Assembly (NCBI GenBank): GCA_934643535.1
Contig: CAKUCE010000175.1
Span: 1-6,365 of the forward strand
Length of the DNA stretch: 6,365 nt
DNA from: an uncultured Clostridia bacterium
GTDB taxonomy: Bacteria > Bacillota > Clostridia > Christensenellales > Aristaeellaceae
Direction of reading: 5' to 3'
In this document: piece by piece, positions 1-6,321 of the stretch
Layout of the letters: each line of letters opens with the position of its first letter
Position numbering within the stretch: position 1 is the stretch's first letter
Made by a program: the position numbers and the translations under genes
The notes under the pieces: model-generated
The model's database searches: none
What the model was told of the DNA's origin: nothing
Seen by the model: only the letters and a program-made list of their open reading frames with translations

Positions 1-698
1 TTGTAGAACAGCAGGATACCGTCCTCCGTCCACAGAGGCGCGCTGGCGCACTCGCAGAGATCCTCGTCAAAATATCCGGGACGGGACACGAAGGCGGGCC
101 GTTCCGCCACGTGCCACTGCCGGAAATTCTCCGTCCACGCCATGAAAAGCTCGGGACTATTGCCGAAATACGCCCAGTATTTGCCGTCGATTTTCCGGTT
201 GACGATAGCAATGGCCCGCCCGGGAAGGATCTCTCCCAGCATTTCCCAGTGCTTCAGATCTCTGGAAACGGCGCACAGGCCGGGCGTCTGCCCCAGATGA
301 TAGTCCCCCCGGACGCCCGTATAGGTCAGCACATACTGATCCTCCACCTGCACCAGCCGCGGGTCCTCAAAGCCGCCGCGGTACACGGAGCCGGCTTCCG
401 GGAAAAACGAAGGCTTCTCATCCATGACAAAGTTCACGCCGTCGTCGCTCCATGCCCAGCCCAGCGTGGAAACGCTCCAGGTGTCCCCGTCGTGAGGATC
501 GGTCATATTGATGCAGCGGCAAAGAAGCCCCACCCGATCCTGATACACGATCGCGCCCGGGTTGAAAACAGCGTCGGCGCAATAGCCGTTTCCCTGCGGC
601 CGGAGAATGGGATTTCCCTTGTATTTATGAAAACGGTTCACCCATTCGAGGGAATCGGGAAGCCGGCTGGCGATCCTGGTTTCAGCATGATTTTTCAT
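1..698 (-). CDS. GH130-like glycoside phosphorylase/hydrolase, C-terminus outside window
   Basis: Only the first 232 codons are present; the frame stays open to the left edge. GH130 enzymes are five-bladed beta-propellers that cleave beta-mannosides, most by phosphorolysis and some by hydrolysis. Family-like signs are the N-terminal NPILRP (29-34), AVFNPGAIVY (43-52), a WAWSDDGVNF strand (81-90), GGFEDPRL (108-115), whose Asp112 lies in the segment usually holding the proton-donating Asp, and ILPGR (157-161). There is no signal peptide, so a cytoplasmic enzyme is expected. The ATG at 698 is supported by AAGGAG at 708-713, nine bases upstream. Where many GH130 phosphorylases have an HRP-type motif after the GKY strand, this protein has KYWAYFGN (173-180), so the reaction type is uncertain. 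It is transcribed away from the kinase terminator, so it has its own promoter. A GH43- or GH32-like propeller is the main alternative. Confidence 0.75.
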   Translation of the reverse strand, partial: MKNHAETRIASRLPDSLEWVNRFHKYKGNPILRPQGNGYCADAVFNPGAIVYQDRVGLLCRCINMTDPHDGDTWSVSTLGWAWSDDGVNFVMDEKPSFFPEAGSVYRGGFEDPRLVQVEDQYVLTYTGVRGDYHLGQTPGLCAVSRDLKHWEMLGEILPGRAIAIVNRKIDGKYWAYFGNSPELFMAWTENFRQWHVAERPAFVSRPGYFDEDLCECASAPLWTEDGILLFY

Positions 699-785
699 CG
701 CGTTTCTCTCCTTCTTCGGCCTGTCGTTTCAAGGGCTGACAGCCGTCCTGCCTTTCGGACGTATTTCCGCCTTTTGATACCAATC

Positions 786-814
786 ACTATACCGCTTTTT
801 CTTTTTCCGCGTAA
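786..814 (-). promoter_or_regulatory. Candidate promoter of the GH130-like gene, weak -35
   Basis: Reading the minus strand, TATAGT (786-791) matches five of six bases of a sigma-A -10 box. The hexamer 17 bases further upstream is TTACGC (809-814), a poor -35. The spacer is a purine-rich run. A good -10 with a poor -35 often means an activator is needed, which is an inference here. A start near 779 would give a leader of about 80 bases. Confidence 0.35.
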
Positions 815-870
815 GTAACGTTTTATGGCGTTTCCGTGACAAATTAGGGCAGTTTTTCTCCGAAAAAGGC

Positions 871-903
871 AAAAGAAAAAGCCCGCGCGATCCGGCAGGC
901 TTT
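871..903 (-). terminator. Intrinsic terminator of the sensor kinase gene
   Basis: On the minus strand AAAGCCTGC (895-903) pairs with GCGGGCTTT (878-886) as nine base pairs, one of them G-U, around an eight-base loop. A U-rich tail (TTTTTCTTTT, 871-880) overlaps the stem base. It starts ten bases past the kinase stop codon, so kinase transcripts probably end before the GH130-like gene. Confidence 0.88.
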
Positions 904-912
904 CTGGGGTGT

Positions 913-2733
913 TTATGCCTTTGTCGTTTTCTCCAACGCCAACGTCGCCTGGGGCTTTTCGTCCGTCAGCCGCAGCGGCAGATGGATCGTTACCGTCGTT
1001 CCCTTTGCGCGGACGGATTCCAGCGTGATGCCGTAATGGCTGCCGTATTGGAGCCGGATCCGCTGCTGCAGGTTCAGGATACCGATATGGGAATTCTGGC
1101 CGTCGAACGAATCGTCCTCCAGCCCTCTGCGAATGGTTTCCAGCCGCCGGGCGTCCATTCCCATGCCCGTATCGCGCACAATGATCGTCAGCAGTTCCTC
1201 CTGCCGGAATATCCGGACCCGCACCTGACAGGGCTGACCGTTTTCACACATCCCGTGCTGAATGGCGTTTTCAACGATGGGCTGAATGGTAAACTTGGGG
1301 ATCAGCGCGTTCAGGCAGTCGGAATGCACATCCAGCTCGTAGGCAAAGCGGTTCTCGAAGCGCATATGCTGGATTTTCAGATAATCCCGCACCAGGTCAA
1401 GCTCCTGAAACAGCGGAATGATCTCCCGGTCCCACGTAATGCTCTGACGGATCAGGCGGGAATAGCTGACGATCATATCCGAGGTTTCCAGCGCGCCCGC
1501 CTTGAGCGCACTGGTGTGGATGGCCTGAAGGCAGTTAAAAAGGAAATGCGGATTGATCTGACTCTGAAGCGCATGTACCTGCGCGCTCTTCGCGTCCAGC
1601 TTGGCCTGATACACATCCTGAAGCAGCCGCTGTACGTTCAGGATCATATCGCTGATGTAGCGGGACAGCACGGCGAATTCGTCCTGCCCTTCCAGAATGG
1701 CGATATTCTCCGCCTTTCCCTCCGCCACCCGGCGGACGGAGGACACCAGACTGGATACCCGCTGGGCAAACTGGCGGGAAAACAGCAGGATCAGCACCGT
1801 ATCCAGAAGCAGCAGCGCCAGCCACAGGGGCAGGCTGCGCAGAAGACTTCCCATAAAGGGCTGGGTGACCGACGGGGAAATGCTGCTTTCGATCAGATAG
1901 CAGTCCGAAAGGACGCTGCTGCGGCAGATCCGTCCCATGACATAGACCCGCCCCGCTTTTTCCAGCACCCGGTTTTCCTGATCGCACAAAGCCAGCTCCG
2001 ATTCCAGGAACCCCAGCCCGATCTCCTCCAGCCGGCTGCCGGTGGCGGTTCCGTCCTTGGCCGCCAGAATGTTTCCCGACGAGTCCGCGATCGCGTAATC
2101 CTTGCTTTGATCGTAGGAGGAGATCAGCTCGTTAAACTGGCTGGTCAAAAGATCGACCCGGAGAAGGTTCTCAAACCCGCTGCGGGGCGTCAGCTGAAGC
2201 ATCAGCGGAATGGTCTTCCGGCCTTCCTTGACCAGAGGGCGCGAAAGAACGCAGCCGTTTTGATCCTGCGACGCGGCCTGATACCAGTCAGTCTCTTTCA
2301 TTTCATCCGAAAGAAACTCAACGATGCCGTCCAGCGGAATGATGCCCTGATTGCTGGTGTAGATCGTGATCGAATTGCCGCTCATTTTTTCATACAGGAG
2401 CCGGGTCACGTAGGTCTGTTTGACCATAAAAGCGTCGTAATAGCGTTTTTCTACCGTGACGTTGGCCGGATAGCGCTTATTGAGATAATTGCTCAGATAG
2501 GAGTCGGCCTTCAGCGTCTGGGCCAGGCTGATATAACGGTTGAAATAATGATCCACGCTCAGAAGGGACTGGGTGTAGGCGCTCTGAATCCGTTCCATTT
2601 CCCGCTGCCGGCCGGAAGCCACCATTTCGCCGCAGCTGACCGCCATAACGGCAAAAAGCGGCAGGATAATCAGCAGAAAATAAGAATACAACAGTTTTTT
2701 CCGAAAGGGCAGGAGCGAAAATTTGGTGTTCAC
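913..2733 (-). CDS. YesM/LytS-type two-component sensor histidine kinase
   Basis: A 606-residue membrane kinase that probably senses an extracellular ligand, perhaps a sugar, and phosphorylates a response regulator. Membrane helices at about 14-35 and 301-319 flank an extracellular region of about 265 residues, Cache-like by family precedent. A HAMP-like segment (320-372) and a helical linker follow. The His_kinase domain has QINPHFLFN with the phospho-accepting His396. The ATPase domain shows the N box QPIVENAIQHG (Asn489), the G1 box DTGMGMD (521-527) and the G2 box GILNLQQR (551-558), so it looks catalytically intact. The start is GTG at 2733: an in-frame TAG lies two codons upstream, and the next ATG (codon 30) would remove the first helix. 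AAAGGAA sits about ten bases upstream. It has its own promoter and terminator, and no response regulator gene is adjacent. YesM-type kinases normally pair with AraC-type YesN-like regulators. Confidence 0.95.
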   Translation of the reverse strand: MNTKFSLLPFRKKLLYSYFLLIILPLFAVMAVSCGEMVASGRQREMERIQSAYTQSLLSVDHYFNRYISLAQTLKADSYLSNYLNKRYPANVTVEKRYYDAFMVKQTYVTRLLYEKMSGNSITIYTSNQGIIPLDGIVEFLSDEMKETDWYQAASQDQNGCVLSRPLVKEGRKTIPLMLQLTPRSGFENLLRVDLLTSQFNELISSYDQSKDYAIADSSGNILAAKDGTATGSRLEEIGLGFLESELALCDQENRVLEKAGRVYVMGRICRSSVLSDCYLIESSISPSVTQPFMGSLLRSLPLWLALLLLDTVLILLFSRQFAQRVSSLVSSVRRVAEGKAENIAILEGQDEFAVLSRYISDMILNVQRLLQDVYQAKLDAKSAQVHALQSQINPHFLFNCLQAIHTSALKAGALETSDMIVSYSRLIRQSITWDREIIPLFQELDLVRDYLKIQHMRFENRFAYELDVHSDCLNALIPKFTIQPIVENAIQHGMCENGQPCQVRVRIFRQEELLTIIVRDTGMGMDARRLETIRRGLEDDSFDGQNSHIGILNLQQRIRLQYGSHYGITLESVRAKGTTVTIHLPLRLTDEKPQATLALEKTTKA

Positions 2734-2791
2734 GAGCTATTTTTCCTTTCGTTTATCGGGCTGCCGTCCGCAGGCACGGTCTGTTTGATCC

Positions 2792-2821
2792 ACTATACGT
2801 CCCATTCCCTCTTCTTGTCAA
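2792..2821 (-). promoter_or_regulatory. Sigma-A-type promoter of the sensor kinase gene
   Basis: On the minus strand a perfect TTGACA -35 (2816-2821) is followed after 18 bases by TATAGT (2792-2797), five of six bases of the -10 consensus. Transcription would start near 2785, leaving a leader of about 50 bases before the GTG start. The promoter lies downstream of the terminator of the preceding gene, so the kinase is probably transcribed alone. Confidence 0.8.
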
Positions 2822-2848
2822 GCCGTGAACCGCCGCCGGCCGGACTTC

Positions 2849-2892
2849 AAAAAATCGGGGACGGCGCACGTTATCCGTCCGCCGTCCCCGAT
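2849..2892 (-). terminator. Strong intrinsic terminator of the GH-A hydrolase gene
   Basis: On the minus strand ATCGGGGACGGCG (2880-2892) and CGCCGTCCCCGAT (2854-2866) form a perfect 13-base-pair stem around a 13-base loop. A run of U follows (2849-2854, its first base being the last stem base). It begins seven bases after the TGA stop. The plus strand has no T run after the stem, so it acts only on leftward transcription. Confidence 0.95.
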
Positions 2893-2898
2893 CAACGG

Positions 2899-4770
2899 TC
2901 ACTCCTTGCAGGGGGTACACCTGAAAATCAGACCGTCGCAGGCCGGAATTTCGCTCTCTTCGCCGTACAGGCACTCCATTTGCCAGCCAGGCCGGAGAAT
3001 GCCGTCGAAGGCGGCAGGGCGGTCGCCGTAGTTCACAACGGCCGCCAGATAGCTTCCGTCCTCCTGACGGCTCTGCGTAACGCCCAGATAGGGATTGCCG
3101 CATTGGATCAGGCTCTTTTCCACGGTCTGCGCCGCAAAGCAGCGGTACACCTGATAATAGGGCTGCGTCCGGTCGGGCTGGAAGCCGTAGCACTGCTCGG
3201 AGGCCAGTTTTTCCAGCGGGAAACCCAGATAATAGATGTGCCCCTTTCCGCAGGCGTTCCGGGCGAAGATCACGTTTCCCTCTTCGTTGACTGCCAGCAC
3301 CTCCGCGCCGACGCTGGAAGCCAGAATTTCGATGGAAACGGTGTATTCCAACGTGCCAAAGGGGAACTGGGCCCGATGCGTCCGTTCCTTTTTGATCATG
3401 CCGTTGGACTGAAGGCCAAAGACCTCTTCAAACTCCGTCATGCTGCCGCCGTTGAAGGAAACATACAGATCAGCGCCTTCCCGCACCTGCGCCAGCACGT
3501 CGTTCCATGGGTTGCTGATGAGCGGGGCCCAGCCGGTGATGCTGGGGATCAGGTACAGGGGGGCGGGTTCGGGACTGCTTTCCGAATTGCGGATGCGAAC
3601 GTTGAAACCCGCCTGTTTTGCCAGGATGATAGCGGCAGTCGCGTTATTCTGCTTTTGCTCGTCATGAGGCAGCAGCACCACGGCCTGCGTCTCCTTCTGG
3701 CCAAAATCCGGCAGACGCTCCATCAGGGCGCTCATTTCCTTCATGGCCAGCGCCACGGGCTTGGGCCTGCGCTCCGAATCCACCAGCCCCAGCTGGCGTT
3801 CCATCAAGCTCCAGCTATAGGGCGATTGCTTCAGCTTCAGGTGTTCCATGCCGCACCACCAGAGATAGCCCGTCAAGCCGTTGGCCCAGGCGGAAAGCAC
3901 ATTCACCCGCAAAAAAGCCGCCTGCATCTGCCGGTTGCCCTGCGTGGAGGAAAACGTTCCCTGCTCCTCAATCATGCAGGGCTTTCCGGAAATCCCGGCG
4001 TAGAATTCGCTCTGCGCGGTGGGAAGCAGCGTGGTGCGCAGACTGGTGTAGGGTTCCAGGTCGCCGCGAATGGTGGGCGACGGATAAGGATGCGTGGTCA
4101 CAAAATCGCAAAGCGCGCCCTGATCGGCCAGCATCCAGCTGTCGTTTTCCAAGGCGCTGAGCGCATGCATGCCGGAGCCGATGGGCCGTGTCGGATCTTC
4201 CGCCCGAATGGCGTTGCGTACCAGCGCCGTCCAGGTATAGGCCTGATAACGATCTGCCCTGCCCATGCAGTTGCACTCGTTGCCCAGATCCCACAGAACG
4301 ATATTGGGCACGTTTTTCAGCGCACGTACCAGTCCGCGGACATAGCGTTCCGTCCACATCAGCACCTCCGGATCGGTGATAGCGTTCCGGCCCTCCAGCG
4401 CTGGCGGCACGAACATCCGTCCGCTCATCCAGCCGGTAACCAGCGATACCAGCAGCTTCATGCCGTGTTTTTCGGCAGAAGCGGCCATCTCCCGAAAGCG
4501 GCGGATCATTTCCGGGTTCAGACCGTCCGCATCGGGCGCCATGTCTTTTTCTTCTTCACCGTAAACATAGCAGCGGAACTGATTCGCCCATGCATACTGC
4601 TTGCGGATCGGTTGGAAATCCCGCCAGTTCGGAAACACACGAATGGTTTTCACCCCAACGGCCGCCAGTGCGGCAAAATCCGCATCGACGGTTTCAAAGT
4701 CCCAGTTTTTCCACATATCCGTCCCTGAACGGGAATCCCAATAATTGACGCCGATCGCAAATGAACTCAT
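2899..4770 (-). CDS. Clan GH-A (GH5-like) glycoside hydrolase with extra C-terminal domains
   Basis: A 623-residue protein without a signal peptide, likely a cytoplasmic retaining beta-glycosidase. Residues 1-350 look like a TIM barrel of the GH5/GH42 type. The N-terminal strand is IGVNYWDSRSG (6-16), then IRVFPNWRDFQP (43-54), the acid/base motif WDLGNEC (Glu165), THPYP (226-230), the nucleophile region MIEEQGTF (Glu269 most likely, Glu268 adjacent) and YLWWCG (302-307). Residues 360-520 look like an alpha/beta domain similar to the trimerisation domain of GH42 enzymes, and 555-620 like a small beta-domain. The substrate is not readable; beta-mannosides are a guess from the GH130-like gene nearby and from resemblance to GH5_18-type exo-mannosidases, which are shorter from memory. 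The ATG start has AAGGAG (4780-4785) nine bases upstream. It has its own promoter and terminator. Beta-galactosidase or beta-glucosidase activity is possible. Confidence 0.85.
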   Translation of the reverse strand: MSSFAIGVNYWDSRSGTDMWKNWDFETVDADFAALAAVGVKTIRVFPNWRDFQPIRKQYAWANQFRCYVYGEEEKDMAPDADGLNPEMIRRFREMAASAEKHGMKLLVSLVTGWMSGRMFVPPALEGRNAITDPEVLMWTERYVRGLVRALKNVPNIVLWDLGNECNCMGRADRYQAYTWTALVRNAIRAEDPTRPIGSGMHALSALENDSWMLADQGALCDFVTTHPYPSPTIRGDLEPYTSLRTTLLPTAQSEFYAGISGKPCMIEEQGTFSSTQGNRQMQAAFLRVNVLSAWANGLTGYLWWCGMEHLKLKQSPYSWSLMERQLGLVDSERRPKPVALAMKEMSALMERLPDFGQKETQAVVLLPHDEQKQNNATAAIILAKQAGFNVRIRNSESSPEPAPLYLIPSITGWAPLISNPWNDVLAQVREGADLYVSFNGGSMTEFEEVFGLQSNGMIKKERTHRAQFPFGTLEYTVSIEILASSVGAEVLAVNEEGNVIFARNACGKGHIYYLGFPLEKLASEQCYGFQPDRTQPYYQVYRCFAAQTVEKSLIQCGNPYLGVTQSRQEDGSYLAAVVNYGDRPAAFDGILRPGWQMECLYGEESEIPACDGLIFRCTPCKE

Positions 4771-4827
4771 TGCTGTCCACTCCTTGCTGTTTTTTTGACA
4801 AAGCAGGGGTATTCCGTCTTTTTTCCT

Positions 4828-4855
4828 ATTATAAAAGAACAGAACCGCTTGTGAA
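4828..4855 (-). promoter_or_regulatory. Sigma-A-type promoter of the GH-A hydrolase gene
   Basis: On the minus strand TTCACA (4850-4855, five of six bases of TTGACA) lies 16 bases before a perfect TATAAT (4828-4833). The predicted start near 4821 gives a leader of about 50 bases. A TTGACA slightly upstream (4859-4864) is 25 bases from the -10 box, too far to be the -35 of this promoter. Confidence 0.7.
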
Positions 4856-4863
4856 CAGTGTCA
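4850..4863. promoter_or_regulatory. Possible operator (cre-like pseudo-palindrome) over the -35 box
   Basis: The 14-mer TGTGAACAGTGTCA has the TG-N10-CA frame and partial symmetry of catabolite-responsive elements, with two mismatches to the TGWAANCGNTNWCA consensus, one of them in the central CG. It overlaps the -35 hexamer of the hydrolase promoter, where a bound CcpA-like repressor would block polymerase. The match is weak and may be chance. Confidence 0.25.
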
Positions 4864-4919
4864 AATTATTGGTGTTTACGTTCAAATTGAAGGTTTTGAA
4901 AAGCAAAAGAACGCCGCAC

Positions 4920-4945
4920 AAAAAAGGAGCCCATGAAAGGCTCCT
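4920..4945 (-). terminator. Intrinsic terminator of the permease gene
   Basis: On the minus strand AGGAGCC (4939-4945) pairs with GGCTCCT (4925-4931) as seven base pairs around a seven-base loop, followed by a U run (4920-4925, its first base being the last stem base). It begins ten bases after the permease stop codon and separates the permease from the hydrolase promoter. Confidence 0.9.
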
Positions 4946-4955
4946 GGCAGGCGCT

Positions 4956-6095
4956 TCAGCCAATCAGCAGGCAAAAAACCGTCAGGATCAGCAGAAAGCC
5001 GAAGTTCAGGCAGGTGAACAGTCCCAGATACAGCCGGGTATCTTCCCGGTAATGGGCCGTGAACTCCCGAAAGGTGATCAGCGACGCCAGTGAGGCGATC
5101 AGCGTGCCGGTGCCGCCGATGTTCACCCCCCGCAGCAGGGCGGCATACTGGTCGGTGAACTGAGACAGCAGGATCGCCGACGGGACATTGCTGATAAACT
5201 GGCAGGAAAATACGGCGGTCAGCAGCGTGTTCTGCGCCAGAAGCGCAGAGAAAAACGAGCGCACTGCGGGCAGGCGGCTCATGTTGCCCGAGAAAATAAA
5301 AAAGCACACGAAGGTAGCCAGCAGTCCGTAGTCCACCATGGCCAGCGCTTTTCGATCAAGGACCAGAAGACCGGCCACTGCCGCAGTCAGGACCAGCCAG
5401 ATGGGCAGCAGCCGGAAAATCATCAGGATCGTCATCAGGAACAGCGTCAGATACAGACCGGTCCGCAGCGGCGGCAGGCGGTCTTCCCGGCGGTCGCTGA
5501 CCCGAAGGGCGTAGGGCTGGATCAAAAAGCAGCAGCCTGTCACCAGTGCGATGGAAACCACGAAGGGCCAGAGCATGATGGACAGGAATTCTCCCGTGGG
5601 GATCTGAAAATGAGAATACAGATACAGGTTCTGCGGATTGCCAAAGGGCGTCAGCATGCCGCCCAGATTGGCGGCAATATTTTGAAGGATGAAGACAAGC
5701 GCCACATCCCGTTTCTTTCCGGCGGCGGAGAACACCAGATACCCCAGCGGCAGGAACGTAATCAGCGCCATATCGTTGGCGATCAGCATGGAGCCGATGA
5801 AGGTGATGTAGCTCAGGGCGACAGCCGCCGTGCGGGCGTTGCCCGCCAGACGGATGATCTTCCGGGCCAGAATGGCAAAGAAGTGAATGTTCTTCAGGGC
5901 GCAGACCACTGCCAGCGTGCCGAACAGGCAGCACAGCGTTTTCCAGTCGAAATAACCGGCGTACTGCGCGTCCGGCGGCACCAGAAAAGCCGAAATGGCC
6001 GCCGCAGCGAAAGCGATCAACGGTACGGCATTCTTGCGCGCGAATCGTCTCATCCGCTGAAATTTCTGTTTTTGGCTCTTCCCGACTGCCTGCAT
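4956..6095 (-). CDS. DASS/ArsB-NhaD-type (SLC13-like) membrane permease
   Basis: A 379-residue polytopic membrane protein of the ion transporter superfamily, which moves anions such as dicarboxylates, citrate, sulfate or arsenite, or exchanges Na+ and H+. About ten hydrophobic segments are visible. Family-like motifs are IANDMALITFLP (105-116), LGGMLTPFGNPQN (144-156), resembling the first re-entrant hairpin, SNVPSAILL (302-310), resembling the second, and GVNIGGTGT (323-331). The substrate cannot be read from these. The frame extends upstream to a TTG at 6128, but the promoter predicts transcription starting near 6131, so that start would be almost leaderless. ATG 6095 was chosen; its upstream ribosome site is poor (a GGGGGAGCGAGG purine stretch ends 12 bases upstream). 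ATG 6053 is another option and still precedes the first helix. It has its own promoter and terminator; no functional link to the sugar enzymes is visible. Confidence 0.88.
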   Translation of the reverse strand: MQAVGKSQKQKFQRMRRFARKNAVPLIAFAAAAISAFLVPPDAQYAGYFDWKTLCCLFGTLAVVCALKNIHFFAILARKIIRLAGNARTAAVALSYITFIGSMLIANDMALITFLPLGYLVFSAAGKKRDVALVFILQNIAANLGGMLTPFGNPQNLYLYSHFQIPTGEFLSIMLWPFVVSIALVTGCCFLIQPYALRVSDRREDRLPPLRTGLYLTLFLMTILMIFRLLPIWLVLTAAVAGLLVLDRKALAMVDYGLLATFVCFFIFSGNMSRLPAVRSFFSALLAQNTLLTAVFSCQFISNVPSAILLSQFTDQYAALLRGVNIGGTGTLIASLASLITFREFTAHYREDTRLYLGLFTCLNFGFLLILTVFCLLIG

Positions 6096-6137
6096 TGCCT
6101 TTATGCGCCTCGCTCCCCCATGATTCAAACGGGGTTT

Positions 6138-6166
6138 ATGATAGCCTCGCCGGCGGGGAATGTCAA
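6138..6166 (-). promoter_or_regulatory. Sigma-A-type promoter of the permease gene
   Basis: On the minus strand a perfect TTGACA (6161-6166) is followed after 17 bases by TATCAT (6138-6143), five of six bases of the -10 box. Transcription would begin near 6131. An eight-base palindrome AAACGTTT (6170-6177) lies three bases upstream of the -35 and could be half of a regulator site. The promoter is back to back with the plus-strand promoter at 6219-6247. Confidence 0.8.
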
Positions 6167-6179
6167 GTAAAACGTTTGC

Positions 6180-6210
6180 GTATTCGCGGTTTTTCCGTTG
6201 TATTCAGCGG
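6180..6210. repeat. Imperfect direct repeat between divergent promoters, possible operator
   Basis: GTATTCGCGG (6180-6189) recurs as GTATTCAGCGG (6200-6210). The GTATTC parts are 20 bases apart and the GCGG parts 21, about two helical turns, so both would face the same side of the DNA. The pair lies between the two -35 boxes, ending eight bases before the plus-strand -35. A dimeric activator or repressor site is an inference; two short copies may also be chance. Confidence 0.4.
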
Positions 6211-6218
6211 CCAAAGAA

Positions 6219-6247
6219 TTGTCATGCCGTCCTTTTTGCGCTATAAT
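6219..6247 (+). promoter_or_regulatory. Sigma-A-type promoter of the right-edge plus-strand gene
   Basis: TTGTCA (6219-6224, five of six bases of the -35 consensus) is followed after 17 bases by a perfect TATAAT (6242-6247). Transcription would start near 6254, giving a leader of about 68 bases to the TTG at 6322. This is among the best promoter matches in the window and supports a real gene there. Confidence 0.8.
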
Positions 6248-6257
6248 GAACGCTGTT

Positions 6258-6313
6258 GCTGGTTTTTCAGCTGATTCTTCGGCGTTTTCCCATACCACAA
6301 AAGCTGAAGGGGG
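6258..6313 (+). promoter_or_regulatory. Leader with mutually exclusive pairings near the ribosome site
   Basis: In the plus-strand leader TTCAGCT (6266-6272) is an exact complement of AGCTGAA (6302-6308), which abuts and partly overlaps the ribosome site AAGGGGG (6307-6313). CAGC (6268-6271) can instead close a small hairpin with GCTG (6258-6261). The two foldings exclude each other, so they could switch ribosome access. The stems are short and no known riboswitch or leader peptide is recognised. Confidence 0.25.
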
Positions 6314-6321
6314 CAAGGAAA

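Noticed and set aside
111..818. Plus-strand open frame of 235 codons opposite the GH130-like gene
   Set aside because: It is antisense to a frame with clear family motifs, has no ribosome site, and extends through the upstream leader and -10 box of that gene.
837..842. TTGTCA on the minus strand as the -35 of the GH130-like gene
   Set aside because: No acceptable -10 box lies 16-18 bases downstream, and the TATAGT at 786-791 is 45 bases away.
982..4728. Very long plus-strand open frame of 1248 codons
   Set aside because: It lies opposite both the kinase and the GH-A hydrolase in exact codon register with both, so its stops would need TTA, CTA or TCA codons in those genes, which are rare here. 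It runs through a terminator and a promoter, has no ribosome site, and its protein is rich in His, Gln and Arg with no recognisable domain.
4859..4864. Perfect TTGACA upstream of the hydrolase gene as its -35 box
   Set aside because: It is 25 bases from the TATAAT, outside the workable range. TTCACA at 4850-4855 with a 16-base spacer fits better.
6104..6124. Six-codon ATG frame just upstream of the permease as a leader peptide
   Set aside because: It has no ribosome site, encodes no run of regulatory codons, and no attenuator structure follows.
5610..6170. Plus-strand open frame of 186 codons opposite the permease
   Set aside because: It is antisense to the hydrophobic permease frame, has a polar low-complexity composition, and overlaps the permease promoter.
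6125..6316. Minus-strand open frame of 63 codons in the divergent gap
   Set aside because: It covers both divergent promoters, its start has no clear ribosome site, and it overlaps the permease start region. The gap is better explained as regulatory DNA.
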